From Utricularia gibba (taxonomy: Eukaryota > Streptophyta > Magnoliopsida > Lamiales > Lentibulariaceae), in contig NEEC01000101.1 in the NCBI GenBank assembly GCA_002189035.1, positions 1 through 64,000 of the forward strand: a DNA stretch of 64,000 nucleotides, written 5' to 3'. The notes beneath the pieces are model-generated. The model was not told where the DNA came from, made no database searches, and saw nothing but the letters and a program-made list of their open reading frames with translations. The position numbers and the translations under genes were made by a program. Position 1 is the stretch's first letter. Each line of letters opens with the position of its first letter. This document shows, piece after piece, positions 1 to 13,201 of this stretch.

Positions 1-77
1 GCTCTCGGGGGGTTTTGGGATTGGGCCAGAGGTCGGGTCGGGCTCACGCCCATAGTCAGTTGTAGCCCGGAAAATAA
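1..77 (+). repeat. Partial HOR: 3' part of a B5 monomer
   Basis: The window opens inside B5, at gctctcggggggttttggga, and runs to cccggaaaataa before the first A1. The array therefore extends beyond the left edge. Confidence 0.95.
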
Positions 78-1635
78 GTGATGCATTTATCAACGTTGGG
101 TTTTCGGCGGCTGCCTAAATGGTTTTTCAAGCAACAGCTTGCCGTTTTAAGGCGGGTGCTGTCGTTGGCAGCTTTGTAAGGGCCCAAGGTTTGGTCTGGC
201 TCCTGAGCCCAATCGGGTCCTACTCGATGAAAATCGTGATGCATTTAATGAAGTTAGGATGTCATGAGCGCCCCAAATGGTTTTCTCAACAACCTGATTT
301 ATATTTGACGAGGTGCTCTAGGCTGGCACTAGTATCGAGCAAATGGTCGAGTCGCGCTCTGGCCCATAGTCATTTGTAGCCCGGCCAAAAAAGTGATGCA
401 TTTATTAACGTTGGGTTTTCGGCGGCTGCCTACATGCTTTTTCAAGGAAAAGTTGTCGTTTTTTGGCGGGTGCTGTTGTTGGGAACTTCGTCCGGACCCA
501 AGGTTCGGTCTGACTTCACAGCACAATAGGTCCCATTCGACGAAAATCGTGATACCTTTATTGCTGTTAGGATCTCATGATTACCCAAATGCTTTTTTCA
601 ACAGCATGCTATACACTTGAGAAGGCGCTTTTGTGGGTCACCGAGATCGGCCGGAATTCGGGTCGAGCTCGGGCCCAAAGTCAGCTGTAGCCCGATAAAA
701 GAAGTGATGCATTTATTAACGTTGGGTTGTCGGCGGCTGCCCACATGGTTTTTCAAGCAACAGCTTGCCGTTTTAAGGCGGGTGCTGTCGTTGGCAGCTT
801 TGTAAGGGCCCAAGGTTTGGTCTGGCTCCTGAGCCAATCGGGTCCTACTCGATGAAAATCGTGATGCATTTAATGAAGTTAGGATGTCATGAGCGCCCCA
901 AATGGTTTTCTCAACAACCTGATTTATATTTGACGAGGTGCTCTAGGCTGGCACTAGTATCGAGCAAATGGTCGAGTCGCGCTCTGGCCCATAGTCATTT
1001 GTAGCCCGGCCAAAAAGTGATGCATTTATTAACGTTGGGTTTTCGGCGGCTGCCTACATGCTTTTTCAAGGAAAAGTTGTCGTTTTTTGGCGGGTGCTGT
1101 TGTTGGAACTTCGTCCGGACCCAAGGTTCGGTCTGACTTCACAGCACAATAGGTCCATTCGACGAAAATCGTGATACCTTTATTGAAGTTAGGATCTCAT
1201 GACCGCCCCAAATGCTTTTTTCAACAGCATGCTTTAAACTTGAGAAGGCGCTTTTGTGGGTCACCGAGATCGGGCCGGAATTCAGGTCGGGCTTGGGGGA
1301 CAAAGTCAGCTGTAGCCCGTCAAAAGAAGTGATGCATTTATTAACGTTGGGTTGTCGGCGGCTGCCCACATGGTTTTCAAGCAACAGCTTGCCGTTTTAA
1401 GGCGGGTGCTGTCGTTGGCAGCTTTGTAAGGGCCCAAGGTTTCGGCTCCTGAGCCAATCGGGTCCTACTCGATGAAAATCGTGATGCATTTGCTTTTGTT
1501 AGGATGTCATGAGAACCCAATGGGTTTTCTCCACACTCTACTTTATATTTGAGAAGGCGCTCTCGGGGGGTTTTGGGATTGGGCCAGAGGTCGGGTCGGG
1601 CTCACGCCCATAGTCAGTTGTAGCCCGGAAAATAA
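78..1635 (+). repeat. HOR 1, 10-mer (n=1)
   Basis: 1558 bp. Flank haplotype: A2 and A4 carry caaggaaaag, A5 has the shortened ttcggctcctg (1436-1450), and B5 reads ttttggg. B2 tag gctgtt. A1 box is gtgatgcat rather than gtcatgcat. Confidence 0.95.
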
Positions 1636-3812
1636 GTCATGCATTTATCAACGTTGGGTTTTCGGCGGCTGCCTAAATGGTTTTTCAAGCAACAGCTTGC
1701 CGTTTTAAGGCGGGTGCTGTCGTTGGCAGCTTTGTAAGGGCCAAGGTTTGGTCTGGCTCCTGAGCCCAATCGGGTCCTACTCGATGAAAATCGTGATGCA
1801 TTTAATGAAGTTAGGATGTCATGAGCGCCCCAAATGGTTTTCTCAACAACCTGATTTATATTTGACGAGGTGCTCTAGGCTGGCACTAGTATCGAGCAAA
1901 TGGTCGAGTCGCGCTCTGGCCCATAGTCATTTGTAGCCCGGCCAAAAAAGTGATGCATTTATTAACGTTGGGTTTTCGGCGGCTGCCTACATGCTTTTTC
2001 AAGGAAAAGTTGTCGTTTTTTGGCGGGTGCTGTTGTTGGGAACTTCGTCCGGACCCAAGGTTCGGTCTGACTTCACAGCACAATAAGGTCCCATTCGACG
2101 AAAATCGTGATACCTTTATTGCTGTTAGGATCTCATGATTACCCCAAATGCTTTTTTCAACAGCATGCTATACACTTGAGAAGGCGCTTTTGTGGGTCAC
2201 CGAGATCGGCCGGAATTCGGGTCGAGCTCGGGCCCAAAGTCAGCTGTAGCCCGATAAAAGAAGTGATGCATTTATTAACGTTGGGTTGTCGGCGGCTGCC
2301 CACATGGTTTTTCAAGCAACAGCTTGCCGTTTTAAGGCGGGTGCTGTCGTTGGCAGCTTTGTAAGGGCCCAAGGTTTGGTCTGGCTCCTGAGCCCAATCG
2401 GGTCCTACTCGATGAAAATCGTGATGCATTTAATGAAGTTAGGATGTCATGAGCGCCAAAATGGTTTTCTCAACAACCTGATTTTTATTTGACGAGGTGC
2501 TTTAGCTGGCTCTAGTATCGAGCAAATGGTCGAGTCGCGCTCTGGCCCATAGTCATTTGTAGCCCGGAAAAAAGTGATGCATTTATTAACGTTGGGTTTT
2601 CGGCGGCTGCCTACATGCTTTTTCAGAAAAAAGTTGTCGTTTTTTGGCGGGTGCTGTTGTTGGGAACTTCGTCCGGACCCAAGGTTCGGTCTGACTTCAC
2701 AGCACAATAAGGTCCCATTCGACGAAAATCGTGATACCTTTATTGAAGTTAGGATCTCATGAACCCCAAATGCTTTTTTCAACAGCATGCTATACACTTG
2801 AGAAGGCGCTTTTGTGGGTCACCGAGATCGGCCCGGAATTCGGGTCGAGCTCGGGCCCAAAGTCAGCTGTAGCCCGATAAAAGAAGTGATGCATTTATTA
2901 ACGTTGGGTTGTCGGCGGCTGCCCACATGGTTTTTCAAGCAACAGCTTGCCGTTTTAAGGCGGGTGCTGTCGTTGGCAGCTTTGTAAGGGCCCAAGGTTC
3001 GGTCTGGCTCCTGAGCCCAATCGGGTCCTACTCGATGAAAATCGTGATGCATTTAATGAAGTTAGGATGTCATGAGCGCCCCAAATGGTTTTCTCAACAA
3101 CCTGATTTATATTTGACGAGGTGCTCTAGGCTGGCACTAGTATCGAGCAAATGGTCGAGTCGCGCTCTGGCCCATAGTCATTTGTAGCCCGGCCAAAAAA
3201 GTGATGCATTTATTAACGTTGGGTTTTCGGCGGCTGCCTACATGCTTTTTCAAGGAAAAGTTGTCGTTTTTTGGCGGGTGCTGTTGTTGGGAACTTCGTC
3301 CGGACCCAAGGTTCGGTCTGACTTCACAGCACAATAAGGTCCCATTCGACGAAAATCGTGATACCTTTATTGAAGTTAGGATCTCATGACCGCCCCAAAT
3401 GCTTTTTTCAACAGCATGCTTTAAACTTGAGAAGGCGCTTTTGTGGGTCACCGAGATCGGGCCGGAATTCGGTCGAGCTCGGGCCAAAAGTCAGCTGTAG
3501 CCCGTCAAAAGAAGTGATGCATTTATTAACGTTGGGTTGTCGGCGGCTGCCCACATGGTTTTTCAAGCAACAGCTTGCCGTTTTAAGGCGGGTGCTGTCG
3601 TTGGCAGCTTTGTAAGGGCCCAAGGTTCGGCTCTGAGCCCAATCGGGTCCTACTCGATGAAAATCGTGATGCATTTGCTTTTGTTAGGATGTCATGAGAA
3701 CCCAATGGGTTTTCTCCACACTCTACTTTATATTTGAGAAGGCGCTCTCGGGGGTTTGGGATTGGGCCAGAGGTCGGGTCGGGCTCATAGTCAGTTGTAG
3801 CCCGGAAAATAA
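1636..3812 (+). repeat. HOR 2, 14-mer (n=2)
   Basis: 2177 bp with two inner modules. B2 tags are gctgtt, then gaagtt. The first B3 has the altered words atttttatttgacg and tttagctggctctag (2481-2520). The second A2 reads cagaaaaaag. B4 has a B2-like gtcgagctcggg patch near 3470. Confidence 0.94.
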
Positions 3813-5326
3813 GTGATGCATTTATCAACGTTGGGTTTTCGGCGGCTGCCTAAATGGTTTTTCAAGCAACAGCTTGCCGTTTTAAGGCGGGTGCTGTCGT
3901 TGGCAGCTTTGTAAGGGCCAAGGTTTGGTCTGGCTCCTGAGCCCAATCGGGTCCTACTCGATGAAAATCGTGATGCATTTAATGAAGTTAGGATGTCATG
4001 AGCGCCCCAAATGGTTTTCTCACAACCTGATTTATATTTGACGAGGTGCTCTTGGCACTAGTATCGAGCAAATGGTCGAGTCGCGCTCTGGCCCATAGTC
4101 ATTTGTAGCCCGGCCAAAAAAGTGATGCATTTATTAACGTTGGGTTTTCGGCGGCTGCCTACATGCTTTTTCAAGGAAAAGTTGTCGTTTTTTGGCGGGT
4201 GCTGTTGTTGGGAACTTCGTCCGGACCCAAGGTTCGGTCTGACTTCACAGCACAATAAGGTCCCATTCGACGAAAATCGTGATACCTTTATTGAAGTTAG
4301 GATCTCATGATTACCCCAAATGCTTTTTTCAACAGCATGCTATACACTTGAGAAGGCGCTTTTGTGGGTCACCGAGATCGGCCGGAATTCGGGTCGAGCT
4401 CGGGCCCAAAGTCAGCTGTAGCCCGATAAAAGAAGTGATGCATTTATTAACGTTGGGTTGTCGGCGGCTGCCCACATGGTTTTTCAAGCAACAGCTTGCC
4501 GTTTTAAGGCGGGTGCTGTCGTTGGCAGCTTTGTAAGGGCCCAAGGTTTGGTCTGGCTCCTGAGCCCAATCGGGTCCTACTCGATGAAAATCGTGATGCA
4601 TTTAATGAAGTTAGGATGTCATGAGCGCCCCAAATGGTTTTCTCAACAACCTGATTTATATTTGACGAGGTGCTCTAGGCTGGCACTAGTATCGAGCAAA
4701 TGGTCGAGTCGCGCTCTGGCCCATAGTCATTTGTAGCCCGGCAAAAAAGTGATGCATTTATTAACGTTGGGTTTTCGGCGGCTGCCTACATGCTTTTTCA
4801 AGGAAAAGTTGTCGTTTTTTGGCGGGTGCTGTTGTTGGGAACTTCGTCCGGACCCAAGGTTCGGTCTGACTTCACAGCACAATAAGGTCCCATTCGACGA
4901 AAATCGTGATACCTTTATTGAAGTTAGGATCTCATGACCCCAAATGCTTTTTTCAACAGCATGCTTTAAACTTGAGAAGGCGCTTTTGTGGGTCACCGAG
5001 ATCGGGCCGGAATTCGGGTCGGGCTTGGGGCAAAGTCAGCTGTAGCCCGTCAAAAGAAGTGATGCATTTATTAACGTTGGGTTGTCGGCGGCTGCCCACA
5101 TTTTTCAAGCAACAGCTTGCCGTTTTAAGGCGGGTGCTGTCGTTGGCAGCTTTGTAAGGGCCCAAGGTTCGGCTCTGAGCCCAATCGGGTCCTACTCGAT
5201 GAAAATCGTGATGCATTTGCTTTTGTTAGGATGTCATGAGAACTGGGTTTTCTGAGAAGGCGCTCTCGGGGGGTTGGGATTGGGCCAGAGGTCGGGTCGC
5301 TTAGTCAGTTGTAGCCCGGAAAATAA
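3813..5326 (+). repeat. HOR 3, 10-mer (n=1)
   Basis: 1514 bp, shortened mainly by losses in B5 (5241-5305). B2 tag is gaagtt with gattacc, the form usually seen in the second module of 14-mers. A1 box is gtgatgcat, as in HOR 1. Confidence 0.94.
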
Positions 5327-7457
5327 GTCATGCATTTATCAACGTTGGGTTTCGGCGGCTGCCTAAATGGTTTTTCATTGCCGTTTTAAGGCGGGTGCTG
5401 TCGTTGGCAGCTTTGTAAGGGCCCAAGGTTTGGTCTGGCTCCTGAGCCAATCGGGTCCTACTCGATGAAAATCGTGATGCATTTAATGAAGTTAGGATGT
5501 CATGAGCGCCCCAAATGGTTTTCTCAACAACCTGATTTATATTTGACGAGGTGCTCTAGGCTGGCACTAGTATCGAGCAAATGGTCGAGTCGCGCTCTGG
5601 CCCATAGTCATTTGTAGCCGGCCAAAAAAGTGATGCATTTATTAACGTTGGGTTTTCGGCGGCTGCCTACATGCTTTTTCAAGGAAAAGTTGTCGTTTTT
5701 TGGCGGGTGCTGTTGTTGGGAACTTCGTCCGGACCCAAGGTTCGGTCTGACTTCACAGCACAATAAGGTCCCATTCGACGAAAATCGTGATACCTTTATT
5801 GAAGTTAGGATCTCATGCCAAATGCTTTTTTCAACAGCATGCTATACACTTGAGAAGGCGCTTTTGTGGGTCGAGATCGGGCCGGAATTCGGGTCGAGCT
5901 CGGGCCAAAGTCAGCTGTAGCCCGAAAAAGAAGTGATGCATTTATTAACGTTGGGTTGTCGGCGGCTGCCCACATGGTTTTTCAAGCAACAGCTTGCCGT
6001 TTTAAGGCGGGTGCTGTCGTTGGCAGCTTTGTAAGGGCCCAAGGTTTGGTCTGGCTCCTGAGCCCAATCGGGTCCTACTCGATGAAAATCGTGATGCATT
6101 TAATGAAGTTAGGATGTCATGAGCGCCCAAATGGTTTTCTCAACAACCTGATTTTTATTGACGAGGTGCTCTAGGCTGGCACTAGTATCGAGCAAATGGT
6201 CGAGTCGCGCTCTGGCCCATAGTCATTTGTAGCCCGGCCAAAAAAGTGATGCATTTATTAACGTTGGGTTTTCGGCGGCTGCCTACATGCTTTTTCAAGG
6301 AAAAGTTGTCGTTTTTTGGCGGGTGCTGTTGTTGGGAACTTCGTCCGGACCCAAGGTTCGGTCTGACTTCACAGCACAATAAGGTCCCATTCGACGAAAA
6401 TCGTGATACCTTTATTGAAGTTAGGATCTCATGACCCCAAATGCTTTTTTCAACAGCATGCTATACACTTGAGAAGGCGCTTTTGTGGGTCACCGAGATC
6501 GGCCGGAATTCGGGTCGAGCTCGGGCCAAAGTCAGCTGTAGCCCGATAAAAGAAGTGATGCATTTATTAACGTTGGGTTGTCGGCGGCTGCCCACATGGT
6601 TTTTCAAGCAACAGCTTGCCGTTTTAAGGCGGGTGCTGTCGTTGGCAGCTTTGTAAGGGCCCAAGGTTTGGTCTGGCTCCTGAGCCCAATCGGGTCCTAC
6701 TCGATGAAAATCGTGATGCATTTAATGAAGTTAGGATGTCATGAGCGCCCCAAATGGTTTTCTCAACAACCTGATTTATATTTGACGAGGTGCTCTAGGC
6801 TGGCACTAGTATCGAGCAAATGGTCGAGTCGCGCTCTGCCCATAGTCATTTGTAGCCCGGCCAAAAAAGTGATGCATTTATTAACGTTGGGTTTTCGGCG
6901 GCTGCCTACATGCTTTTTCAAGGAAAAGTTGTCGTTTTTTGGCGGGTGCTGTTGTTGGGAACTTCGTCCGGACCCAAGGTTCGGTCTGACTTCACAGCAC
7001 AATAAGGTCCCATTCGACGAAAATCGTGATACCTTTATTGAAGTTAGGATCTCATGACCCCCAAATGCTTTTTTCAACAGCATGCTTTAAACTTGAGAAG
7101 GCGCTTTTGTGGGTCACCGAGATCGGGCCGGAATTCGGTCGAGCTCAAAGTCAGCTGTAGCCCGTCAAAAGAAGTGATGCATTTATTAACGTTGGGTTGT
7201 CGGCGGCTGCCCACATGGTTTTTAAGCAACAGCTTGCCGTTTTAAGGCGGGTGCTGTCGTTGGCAGCTTTGTAAGGGCCAAGGTTCGGCTCCTGAGCCCA
7301 ATCGGGTCCTACTCGATGAAAATCGTGATGCATTTGCTTTTGTTAGGATGTCATGAGAACCCCAATGGTTTTCTCCACACTCTACTTTATATTTGAGAAG
7401 GCGCTATTGGGCAGAGGTCGGGTCGGGCTCAATAGTCAGTTGTAGCCCGGAAAATAA
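5327..7457 (+). repeat. HOR 4, 14-mer (n=2)
   Basis: 2131 bp. Both B2 tags are gaagtt. The first B3 has atttttattgacg near 6150. B4 holds gagctc (around 7140) followed directly by aaagtcag. B5 is shortened near 7407. Confidence 0.94.
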
Positions 7458-10154
7458 GTCATGCATTTATCAACGTTGGGTTTTCGGCGGCTGCCTAAAT
7501 GGTTTTTCAAGCAACAGCTTGCCGTTTTAAGGCGGGTGCTGTCGTTGGCAGCTTTGTAAGGGCCCAAGGTTTGGTCTGGCTCCTGAGCCCAATCGGGTCC
7601 TACTCGATGAAAATCGTGATGCATTTAATGAAGTTAGGATGTCATGAGCGCCCCAAATGGTTTTCTCAACAACCTGATTTTATTTGACGAGGTGCTCTAG
7701 CTGGCACTAGTATCGAGCAAATGGTCGAGTCGCGCTCTGGCCCATAGTCATTTGTAGCCCGGCCAAAAAAGTGATGCATTTATTAACGTTGGGTTTTCGG
7801 CGGCTGCCTACATGCTTTTTCAAGGAAAAGTTGTCGTTTTTTGGCGGGTGCTGTTGTTGGGAACTTCGTCCGGACCCAAGGTTCGGTCTGACTTCACAGC
7901 ACAATAAGGTCCCATTCGACGAAAATCGTGATACCTTTATTGAAGTTAGGATCTCATGATTACCCCAAATGCTTTTTTCAACAGCATGCTATACACTTGA
8001 GAAGGCGCTTTTGTGGGTCACCGAGATCGGCCCGGAATTCGGGTCGAGCTCGGCCCAAAGTCAGCTGTAGCCCGAAAAAGAAGTGATGCATTTATTAACG
8101 TTGGGTTGTCGGCGGCTGCCCACATGGTTTTTCAAGCAACAGCTTGCCGTTTTAAGGCGGGTGCTGTCGTTGGCAGCTTTGTAAGGGCCCAAGGTTTGGT
8201 CTGGCTCCTGAGCCCAATCGGGTCCTACTCGATGAAAATCGTGATGCATTTAATGAAGTTAGGATGTCATGAGCGCCCAAATGGTTTTCTCAACAACCTG
8301 ATTTATATTTGACGAGGTGCTCTAGCTGGCACTAGTATCGAGCAAATGGTCGAGTCGCGCTCTGGCCCATAGTCATTTGTAGCCCGGCCAAAAAAGTGAT
8401 GCATTTATTAACGTTGGGTTTTCGGCGGCTGCCTACATGCTTTTTCAAGGAAAAGTTGTCGTTTTTTGGCGGGTGCTGTTGTTGGGAACTTCGTCCGGAC
8501 CCAAGGTTCGGTCTGACTTCACAGCACAATAAGGTCCCATTCGACGAAAATCGTGATACCTTTATTGAGTTAGGATCTCATGACCACCCAAATGCTTTTT
8601 TCAACAGCATGCTATACACTTGAGAAGGCGCTTTTGTGGGTCACCGAGATCGGGCCGGAATTCGGGTCGGCTCGGGCCAAAGTCAGCTGTAGCCGAAAAA
8701 GAAGTGATGCATTTATTAACGTTGGGTTGGCGGCTGCCCACATGGTTTTTCAAGCAACAGCTTGCCGTTTTAAGGCGGGTGCTGTCGTTGGCAGCTTTGT
8801 AAGGGCCCAAGGTTTGGTCTGGCTCCTGAGCCAATCGGGTCCTACTCGATGAAAATCGTGATGCATTTAATGAAGTTAGGATGTCATGAGCGCCCCAAAT
8901 GGTTTTCTCAACAACCTGATTTATATTTGACGAGGTGCTCTAGGCTGGCACTAGTATCGAGCAAATGGTCGAGTCGCGCTCTGGCCCATAGTCATTTGTA
9001 GCCCGGCAAAAAAGTGATGCATTTATTAACGTTGGGTTTTCGGCGGCTGCCTACATGCTTTTTCAAGGAAAAGTTGTCGTTTTTTGGCGGGTGCTGTTGT
9101 TGGGAACTTCGTCCGGACCCAAGGTTCGGTCTGACTTCACAGCACAATAAGGTCCCATTCGACGAAAATCGTGATACCTTTATTGAAGTTAGGATCTCAT
9201 GACCCAAATGCTTTTTTCAACAGCATGCTATAACTTGAGAAGGCGCTTTTGTGGGTCACCGAGATCGGCCGGAATTCGGGTCGAGCTCGGGCCCAAAGTC
9301 AGCTGTAGCCCGATAAAAAAGTGATGCATTTATTAACGTTGGGTTGTCGGCGGCTGCCCACATGGTTTTTCAAGCAACAGCTTGCCGTTTTAAGGCGGGT
9401 GCTGTCGTTGGCAGCTTTGTAAGGGCCCAAGGTTTGGTCTGGCTCCTGAGCCCAATCGGGTCCTACTCGATGAAAATCGTGATGCATTTAATGAAGTTAG
9501 GATGTCATGAGCGCCCCAAATGGTTTTCTCAACAACCTGATTTATATTTGACGAGGTGCTCTAGGCTGGCACTAGTATCGAGCAAATGGTCGAGTCGCGC
9601 TCTGGCCCATAGTCATTTGTAGCCCGGCCAAAAAAGTGATGCATTTATTAACGTTGGGTTTTCGGCGGCTGCCTACATGCTTTTCAAGGAAAGTTGTCGT
9701 TTTTTGGCGGGTGCTGTTGTTGGGAACTTCGTCCGGACCCAAGGTTCGGTCTGACTTCACAGCACAATAAGGTCCCATTCGACGAAAATCGTGATACCTT
9801 TATTGAAGTTAGGATCTCATGACCGCCCCAAATGCTTTTTTCAAGCATGCTTTAAACTTGAGAAGGCGCTTTTGTGGGTCACCGAGATCGGGCCGGAATT
9901 CGGTCGGGCTTGGGGCAAAGTCAGCTGTAGCCCGTCAAAAGAAGTGATGCATTTATTAACGTTGGGTTGTCGGCGGCTGCCCACATGGTTTTAAGCAACA
10001 GCTTGCCGTTTAAGGCGGGTGCTGTCGTTGGCAGCTTTGTAAGGGCCCAAGGTTCGGTCTGAGCCCAAACTTGAAAATCGTGATGCATTTAGGATGTCAT
10101 TGGGTTGAGAAGGCGCTCTCGATTGGTCGGAGGTCAGTTGTAGCCCGGAAATAA
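7458..10154 (+). repeat. HOR 5, 18-mer (n=3)
   Basis: 2697 bp, the longest unit, with three inner modules (B2-type monomers near 7930, 8555 and 9177). All A2/A4 are of the caagg type. A5 and B5 (from about 10050) have lost many short segments; without these losses a 2.8-kb unit would be expected. Confidence 0.93.
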
Positions 10155-10160
10155 GTCATG
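10050..10160 (+). other. Deletion-rich patch, A5-B5-A1 junction of HOR 5/6
   Basis: Compared with intact copies, many short pieces are missing in succession (ggctcct, most of the catttgctttt region, the cacactctacttt region and part of the gggccagag tail). B5 is cut to roughly half its normal length while short surviving words stay in order. Confidence 0.85.
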
Positions 10161-12288
10161 CATTTGTTGGTTTTCGGCGGCTGCCTAAATGGTTTTTCAA
10201 GCAACAGCTTGCCGTTTTAAGGCGGGTGCTGTCGTTGGCTTTGTAAGGGCCCAAGGTTTGGTCTGGCTCCTGAGCCCAATCGGGTCCTACTCGATGAAAA
10301 TCGTGATGCATTTAATGAAGTTAGGATGTCATGAGCGCCCCAAATGGTTTTCTCAACAACCTGATTTATATTTGACGAGGTGCTCTAGGCTGGCACTAGT
10401 ATCGAGCAAATGGTCGAGTCGCGCTCTGGCCCATAGTCATTTGTAGCCCGGCCAAAAAAGTGATGCATTTATTAACGTTGGGTTTTCGGCGGCTGCCTAC
10501 ATGCTTTTTCAAGGAAAAGTTGTCGTTTTTTGGCGGGTGCTGTTGTTGGGAACTTCGTCCGGACCCAAGGTTCGGTCTGACTTCACAGCACAATAAGGTC
10601 CCATTCGACGAAAATCGTGATACCTTTATTGCTGTTAGGATCTCATGATTACCCAAATGCTTTTTTCAACAGCATGCTATACACTTGAGAAGGCGCTTTT
10701 GTGGGTCACCGAGATCGGGCCGGAATTCGGGTCGAGCTCGGGCCCAAAGTCAGCTGTAGCCCGATAAAAGAAGTGATGCATTTATTAACGTTGGGTTGTC
10801 GGCGGCTGCCCACATGGTTTTTCAAGCAACAGCTTTGCCGTTTTAAGGCGGGTGCTGTCGTTGGCAGCTTTGTAAGGGCCCAAGGTTTGGTCTGGCTCCT
10901 GAGCCCAATCGGGTCCTACTCGATGAAAATCGTGATGCATTTAATGAAGTTAGGATGTCATGAGCGCCCCAAATGGTTTTCTCAACAACCTGATTTTTAT
11001 TCGACGAGGTGCTTTAGGCTGGCTCTAGTATCGAGCAAATGGTCGAGTCGCGCTCTGGCCCATAGTCATTTGTAGCCCGGCAAAAAAGTGATGCATTTAT
11101 TAACGTTGGGTTTTCGGCGGCTGCCTACATGCTTTTTGGAAAAGTTGTCGTTTTTTGGCGGGTGCTGTTGTTGGGAACTTCGTCCGGACCCAAGGTTCGG
11201 TCTGACTTCACAGCACAATAAGGTCCCATTCGACGAAAATCGTGATACCTTTATTGAAGTTAGGATCTCATGAACCCAAATGCTTTTTTCAACAGCATGC
11301 TATACACTTGAGAAGCGCTTTTGTGGGTCACCGAGATCGGGCCGGAATTCGGGTCGGGCTTGGGGACAAAGTCAGCTGTAGCCCGTCAAAAGAAGTGATG
11401 CATTTATTAACGTTGGGTTGTCGGCGGCTGCCCACATGGTTTTTCAAGCAACAGCTTGCCGTTTTAAGGCGGGTGCTGTCGTTGGCAGCTTTGTAAGGGC
11501 CCAAGGTTTGGTCTGGCTCCTGAGCCCAATCGGTCCTACTCGATGAAAATCGTGATGCATTTAATGAAGTTAGGATGTCATGAGCGCCCAAATGGTTTTC
11601 TCAACAACCTGATTTATATTTGACGAGGTGCTCTAGGCTGGCACTAGTATCGAGCAAATGGTCGAGTCGCGCTCTGGCCCATAGTCATTTGTAGCCCGGC
11701 CAAAAAAGTGATGCATTTATTAACGTTGGGTTTTCGGCGGCTGCCTACATGCTTTTTGAAGCAAAAGTTGTCGTTTTTTGGCGGGTGCTGTTGTTGGGAA
11801 CTTCGTCCGGACCAAGGTTCGGTCTGACTTCACAGCACAATAAGGTCCCATTCGACGAAAATCGTGATACCTTTATTGAAGTTAGGATCTCATGACCGCC
11901 CCAAATGCTTTTTTCAACAGCATGCTTTAAACTTGAGAAGGCGCTTTTGTGGGTCACGAGATCGGGCCGGAATTCGGTCGGGCTTGGGGACAAAGTCAGC
12001 TGTAGCCCGTCAAAAGAAGTGATGCATTTATTAACGTTGGCTTGTCGGCGGCTGCCCACATGGTTTTTAAGCAACAGCTTGCCGTTTTAAGGCGGGTGCT
12101 GTCGTTGGCAGCTTTGTAAGGGCCCAAGGTTCGGTCTGGCTCCTGAGCCCAATCGGGTCCTACTCGATGAAAATCGTGATGCATTTGCTTTTGTTAGGAT
12201 GTCATGAGAACCCCAATGGGTGAGAAGGCGCTCTCGCCAGAGGTCGGGTCGGGCTCACGCCCATAGTCAGTTGTAGCCCGGAAAATAA
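10155..12288 (+). repeat. HOR 6, 14-mer (n=2), transition copy
   Basis: 2134 bp. The A2-type word changes inside this copy: caaggaaaag at 10507, a shortened ggaaaag near 11137, then gaagcaaaag at about 11757. The second B2 (11242-11394) is a B2/B4 hybrid. A5 is the cttgtcgg type of the centre. B5 is shortened near 12219. Confidence 0.94.
11242..11394 (+). repeat. Hybrid B2/B4 monomer
   Basis: The first part has the B2 word gctatacacttgag. From about 11351 it reads as B4 (ggtcgggcttggggac, then cccgtcaaaagaa). The next monomer is again A3 and B3, so only about 45-80 bp are of B4 type. This is what a gene-conversion patch or a nearby double exchange would leave. Confidence 0.8.
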
Positions 12289-13201
12289 GTCATGCATTTA
12301 ACGTTGGGTTTTCGGCGGCTGCCTAAATGGTTTTTCAAGCAACAGCTTGCCGTTTTAAGGCGGGTGCTGTCGTTGGCAGCTTTGTAGGGCCCAAGGTTTG
12401 GTCTGGCTCCTGAGCCCAATCGGGTCCTACTCGATGAAAATCGTGATGCATTTAATGAAGTTAGGATGTCATGAGCGCCCCAAATGGTTTTCTCAACAAC
12501 CTGATTTATATTTGACGAGGTGCTCTAGGCTGGCACTAGTATCGAGCAAATGGTCGAGTCGCGCTCTGGCCCATAGTCATTTGTAGCCCGGCCAAAAAAG
12601 TGATGCATTTATTAACGTTGGGTTTTCGGCGGCTGCCTACATGCTTTTTGAAGCAAAAGTTGTCGTTTTTTGGCGGGTGCTGTTGTTGGGAACTTCGTCC
12701 GGACCCAAGGTTCGGTCTGACTTCACAGCACAATAAGGTCCCATTCGACGAAAATCGTGATACCTTTATTGAAGTTAGGATCTCATGACCCCAAATGCTT
12801 TTTTCAACAGCATGCTTTAAACTTGAGAAGGCGCTTTTGTGGGTCACCGAGATCGGGCCGGAATTCGGTCGGGCTTGGGGGACAAAGTCAGCTGTAGCCC
12901 GTCAAAAGAAGTGATGCATTTATTAACGTTGGGTTGTCGGCGGCTGCCCACATGGTTTTAAAGCAACAGCTTGCCGTTTTAAGGCGGGTGCTGTCGTTGG
13001 CAGCTTTGTAAGGGCCCAAGGTTCGGTCTGGCTCCTGAGCCCAATCGGGTCCTACTCGATGAAAATCGTGATGCATTTGCTTTTGTTAGGATGTCATGAA
13101 ACCCCAATGGTTTTCTCCACACTCTACTTTATATTTGAGAAGGCGCTCTTCAGAGGTCGGGTCGGGCTCACGCCCATAGTCAGTTGTAGCCCGGAAAATA
13201 A
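12289..13201 (+). repeat. HOR 7, 6-mer (n=0)
   Basis: 913 bp: A1-B1-A4-B4-A5-B5. First of four consecutive 6-mers. The single A2/A4-type monomer has gaagcaaaag. A1 starts with a short loss (catttaacg). Confidence 0.94.
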
